Part shown: in pieces, positions 61,600 to 64,000 of the stretch | How the letters are laid out: each line of letters opens with the position of its first letter | Position numbering within the stretch: position 1 is the stretch's first letter | Source of the DNA: Filomicrobium sp. | GTDB taxonomy: Bacteria > Pseudomonadota > Alphaproteobacteria > Rhizobiales > Hyphomicrobiaceae | Length of the DNA: 64,000 nucleotides | Assembly: GCA_017792465.1 (NCBI GenBank) | Contig: CP051234.1 | Span: 2,172,606-2,236,605 of the forward strand | Direction: 5' to 3' | Position numbers and translations under genes: made by a program | The notes under the pieces: model-generated | Database searches by the model: none | Told to the model about the DNA's origin: nothing | Seen by the model: the letters and a program-made list of their open reading frames with translations, nothing else

Positions 61600-64000
61600 G
61601 TGGCGGACGCGGCCAAAATCTCTGAGACGGCACTGGGGGAACAGCTCGAAGCGCTGCTCGATGCGCTCGCAAATGCTGGCCTCTATGTCGGTCCGCGTGA
61701 AAGAATTCTCGCCACGCGTTTGGCCGTCGAGCTGATCGGTCGCGGACAGGCGGCTTCGTTGTCAGACATGCGCCCCTCGCTTGGAGCAGTTCTCGCGCGA
61801 TCCCCTGAGGAACGGGAGATTTTCGAACGGACCTTTCGTGCATTCCAGCCGCAGGCCTCTTACGACTTCGTCGAGCCGGACCCAGTACCGAAACGGCCAA
61901 CCAAAACCGGGCCAAAACAGGCGTGGTCGAAGTGGGGCTTTCTGGCGCTTGTCATTGGCCTCATCGCCGCTGGGCTCATTTGGCGTACACTCGAAACGGC
62001 CGGTCCCGGGATAGACAAAAGCGACAAGGACAACCTCGAGATCCCTGAATTGCCTTTGGCTCAGTCGAACGCCAATGTCGACAAAGCCGACGACATTGAA
62101 GAGGCAAGCCCCATCCTTGAGCGGGTTCGCGAAGCCTCCCGCGTGTTTGCGTCGGCCCCGACGATCGACGAGTTGGCTTCCGCACTGGATCGCAAGGAAG
62201 GTTGGCGGCTTTCGGGGTATGCCATTCGACTGCATGAACTGACAGGATTGCCGCGCCGGCAGCCGCTGGCGATCTACGGTTCGAATGGCGCGATCTGGGC
62301 GCGGCTGGCGCATGCGCTCGACAGAATAGAAAATCCCGGCGCCGAAAAGACTTTGCGCAGATATACCAAAGAGGCCGCAGCCTCATTGAATGCCGAGCAG
62401 GCCGAGCCGCTGCCGCAAATCTACGCTCTTTCAGATCGGATCGGAGTGTGGCTGACAGACCGTGCGCCGCAACCCAACGAAACAAAGACCGTTCTTTTCG
62501 GAAGGATCGAAACGCAGCGCCAGGCAGCACTCAAACAAAGCGGGGCTGGTCCTCTCCCGCCCCTTGATCCGTTCCTGGTGGAGCGGGCGTTGGCGATTTC
62601 GACTGATCCGAAAATCCGCAGGGTCTTTGCCGATGCTCATTGGTTCACGCGCGGCAAGCCTTCGCAAGCTGCTACGGCGCCGGATTGGGCTCCCTTTGCT
62701 GCCGCGCTGATCCCGCTATCGCTGGCGCTCATCTGGCTCATCAACAGTCTCGCCCTGCGCAAAGCCTACCTGCGCAGACGGCCGCCGCAACGCCGCCCGG
62801 AACATGTGCAGCTTGTTGCCGACGCCGCCAACCAGATCGGCGAGTTCGGCAGTAAGTTCAGGCGGATCTCCCAACAACTGGCAACCCGCACATCGACGCG
62901 GACCGGCCGCATCGACGTTGCCGGCACAATCCGCGCCGCGATTGCGGACGGGACCGGGATGATCCGGCCGGTCTATGAAGAAGCGACGCGCGCGCCGGAA
63001 TATCTTGTTCTCATCGAGCGCAGGTCGGCGGGCGATCAGGAAGCGCGCCGACACCGGGAACTGGTGCGCCAGCTCGAAGGCTTACTTCATTTCAACGTTT
63101 TTTATTTCCGCACCGAGCCCTCGATCCTCGAACCTGACGGTGGCGGCAAGCCGATTGCAATCGAACGGCTGCGCTCAAGCCATGCCGGGCAGAGACTTCT
63201 GGTTATTGGGTCGGGCATCGGCTTTCTCGATCCGGTCGACTTCGAACCCCTGCCGGCCGCACAGGTCCTGACCCATTGGGACTACCGGGCTTTGCTGACG
63301 CCTGTTCCGCTGGCCGAGTGGGGGCGGGAAGAATTCGAACTTGCGCGGCAACTGAATATGCCGGTCGGGCGTGCGACCGTCGAAGGGCTGACAGGGCTTT
63401 CGGAGCTTCTGGGGCTTGAAGGCAATCTTTCCCGCGACAGCGTCGAACCGCACGGAGATGCACTGGCTCGGCCGCTGCCAGAAGTGTTCCGGTTGCGACC
63501 TCAGCGGCTGCTCTATGACACCCCGCCAACCGACTTGCCGGAAGAACAGGTATTGCAGGACCTGCGTAACTTCCTCGATCCGGCGAGCTTTGACTGGCTT
63601 TGTGCTCTGGCCGTCTATCCGGCGGTGCAGTGGGACCTGACGATTTATCTTGGCGTTGCACTGCCTGAAACGGCCGGCGGCGATCCGGCCCGGGCTCCGC
63701 TATATAACGAAGCTCGCATAGCGGCGCTGACCCAGCTGCCGTGGCTGCGCGAAGGCATGATGCCGAACTGGCTTCGCCGCGCCTTGATGCGAGAAATGCC
63801 GCCCAAGCGCAGCAAGGAAGTGCGCCGGGCTTTGGCCGCCGTGCTCGAACAAGCCCGCGAGCAGGATGGCGCGTTTTCCGACAGCGCGGTCAAGTTCGAT
63901 ATCTCGCGCGAGGTCGCTCAATCCGCGCTCGCGGAAACCTTCGATGACGAAGTGCTGCTCGACTTTCTCGCACGCGGCGACATCGAAGACCTGAAAGTCG
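61600..64000 (+). CDS. Membrane protein with vWA-like domain, runs off window
   Basis: From GTG 61600 the frame is open to the last base (at least 800 residues), so no stop is seen. Helices: TM1 about 112-130 (WGFLALVIGLIAAGLIW), TM2 about 365-386 (FAAALIPLSLALIWLINSLA). After TM2 a polar stretch (QLATRTSTRTGRIDVAGTIR) leads to a vWA-like segment from about 450: EYLVLIERRSAGDQEARRHR, GQRLLVIGSGIGFLDP, ALLTPVPLAEWGREEFE. No DxSxS metal site is seen; ER replaces it. MoxR-linked proteins of conflict systems have this layout. It likely couples to the ATPase ten bases upstream, at the membrane. Confidence 0.75.
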   Translation, partial: MADAAKISETALGEQLEALLDALANAGLYVGPRERILATRLAVELIGRGQAASLSDMRPSLGAVLARSPEEREIFERTFRAFQPQASYDFVEPDPVPKRPTKTGPKQAWSKWGFLALVIGLIAAGLIWRTLETAGPGIDKSDKDNLEIPELPLAQSNANVDKADDIEEASPILERVREASRVFASAPTIDELASALDRKEGWRLSGYAIRLHELTGLPRRQPLAIYGSNGAIWARLAHALDRIENPGAEKTLRRYTKEAAASLNAEQAEPLPQIYALSDRIGVWLTDRAPQPNETKTVLFGRIETQRQAALKQSGAGPLPPLDPFLVERALAISTDPKIRRVFADAHWFTRGKPSQAATAPDWAPFAAALIPLSLALIWLINSLALRKAYLRRRPPQRRPEHVQLVADAANQIGEFGSKFRRISQQLATRTSTRTGRIDVAGTIRAAIADGTGMIRPVYEEATRAPEYLVLIERRSAGDQEARRHRELVRQLEGLLHFNVFYFRTEPSILEPDGGGKPIAIERLRSSHAGQRLLVIGSGIGFLDPVDFEPLPAAQVLTHWDYRALLTPVPLAEWGREEFELARQLNMPVGRATVEGLTGLSELLGLEGNLSRDSVEPHGDALARPLPEVFRLRPQRLLYDTPPTDLPEEQVLQDLRNFLDPASFDWLCALAVYPAVQWDLTIYLGVALPETAGGDPARAPLYNEARIAALTQLPWLREGMMPNWLRRALMREMPPKRSKEVRRALAAVLEQAREQDGAFSDSAVKFDISREVAQSALAETFDDEVLLDFLARGDIEDLKV

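Overview
This window is a high-GC, densely coding stretch of an alphaproteobacterial chromosome. Gene content points to Hyphomicrobiales, probably Hyphomicrobium-like: a Mo formate dehydrogenase locus with its cofactor genes, a SoxYZ-like carrier linked to quinoprotein dehydrogenases, a B12-dependent ribonucleotide reductase, and the ftsE-ftsX-ydcF-plsC order. No species can be named from sequence alone. Both edges cut genes: a glycosyltransferase on the left and a large membrane protein on the right.

Layout. 0-8 kb: glycosyltransferase, infC (probable AUC start), rpmI-rplT, pheS, and a convergent, separated pheT. 7.7-21 kb: lytic transglycosylase, phasin-like protein, lepA, nrdJ, the envelope set ftsE-ftsX-ydcF-plsC, hpt and a single-domain response regulator. 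21-37.5 kb: a formate dehydrogenase locus with moaA, a TorD chaperone, a small Tat protein, fdhA, fdhB, a lipoprotein, fdhC, a WD40-cytochrome c fusion, a 42-residue membrane peptide, a multi-cluster ferredoxin, DUF3305, DUF3306, DUF3144, a degenerate subtilase-like protein, mobB, mobA and fdhD. Together these make molybdopterin-guanine dinucleotide, sulfurate and load it, export the enzyme by Tat and pass formate electrons to cytochromes. 37.8-47.3 kb: Mrp with a DUF971 tail, a second lytic transglycosylase, a DEAD-box helicase, speE, speD and an AsmA-family protein. 47.6-54.3 kb: a secreted nuclease, two small AT-richer genes, the SoxYZ-like carrier, a repeat cluster and polA.

54.4-64 kb looks like an accessory island next to tRNA-Arg(CCG). 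It holds an orphan gene, a LuxR-type regulator and what looks like a multi-component conflict (defence) system. A TIR-transmembrane-FGE/sulfatase-modifying-factor-like protein is divergent from an operon of a TIR-iSTAND-like protein, a MoxR-type AAA+ ATPase and a two-TM protein with a vWA-like domain that runs off the window. This is the strongest candidate for an undescribed system; its assignment rests on domain recognition by eye.
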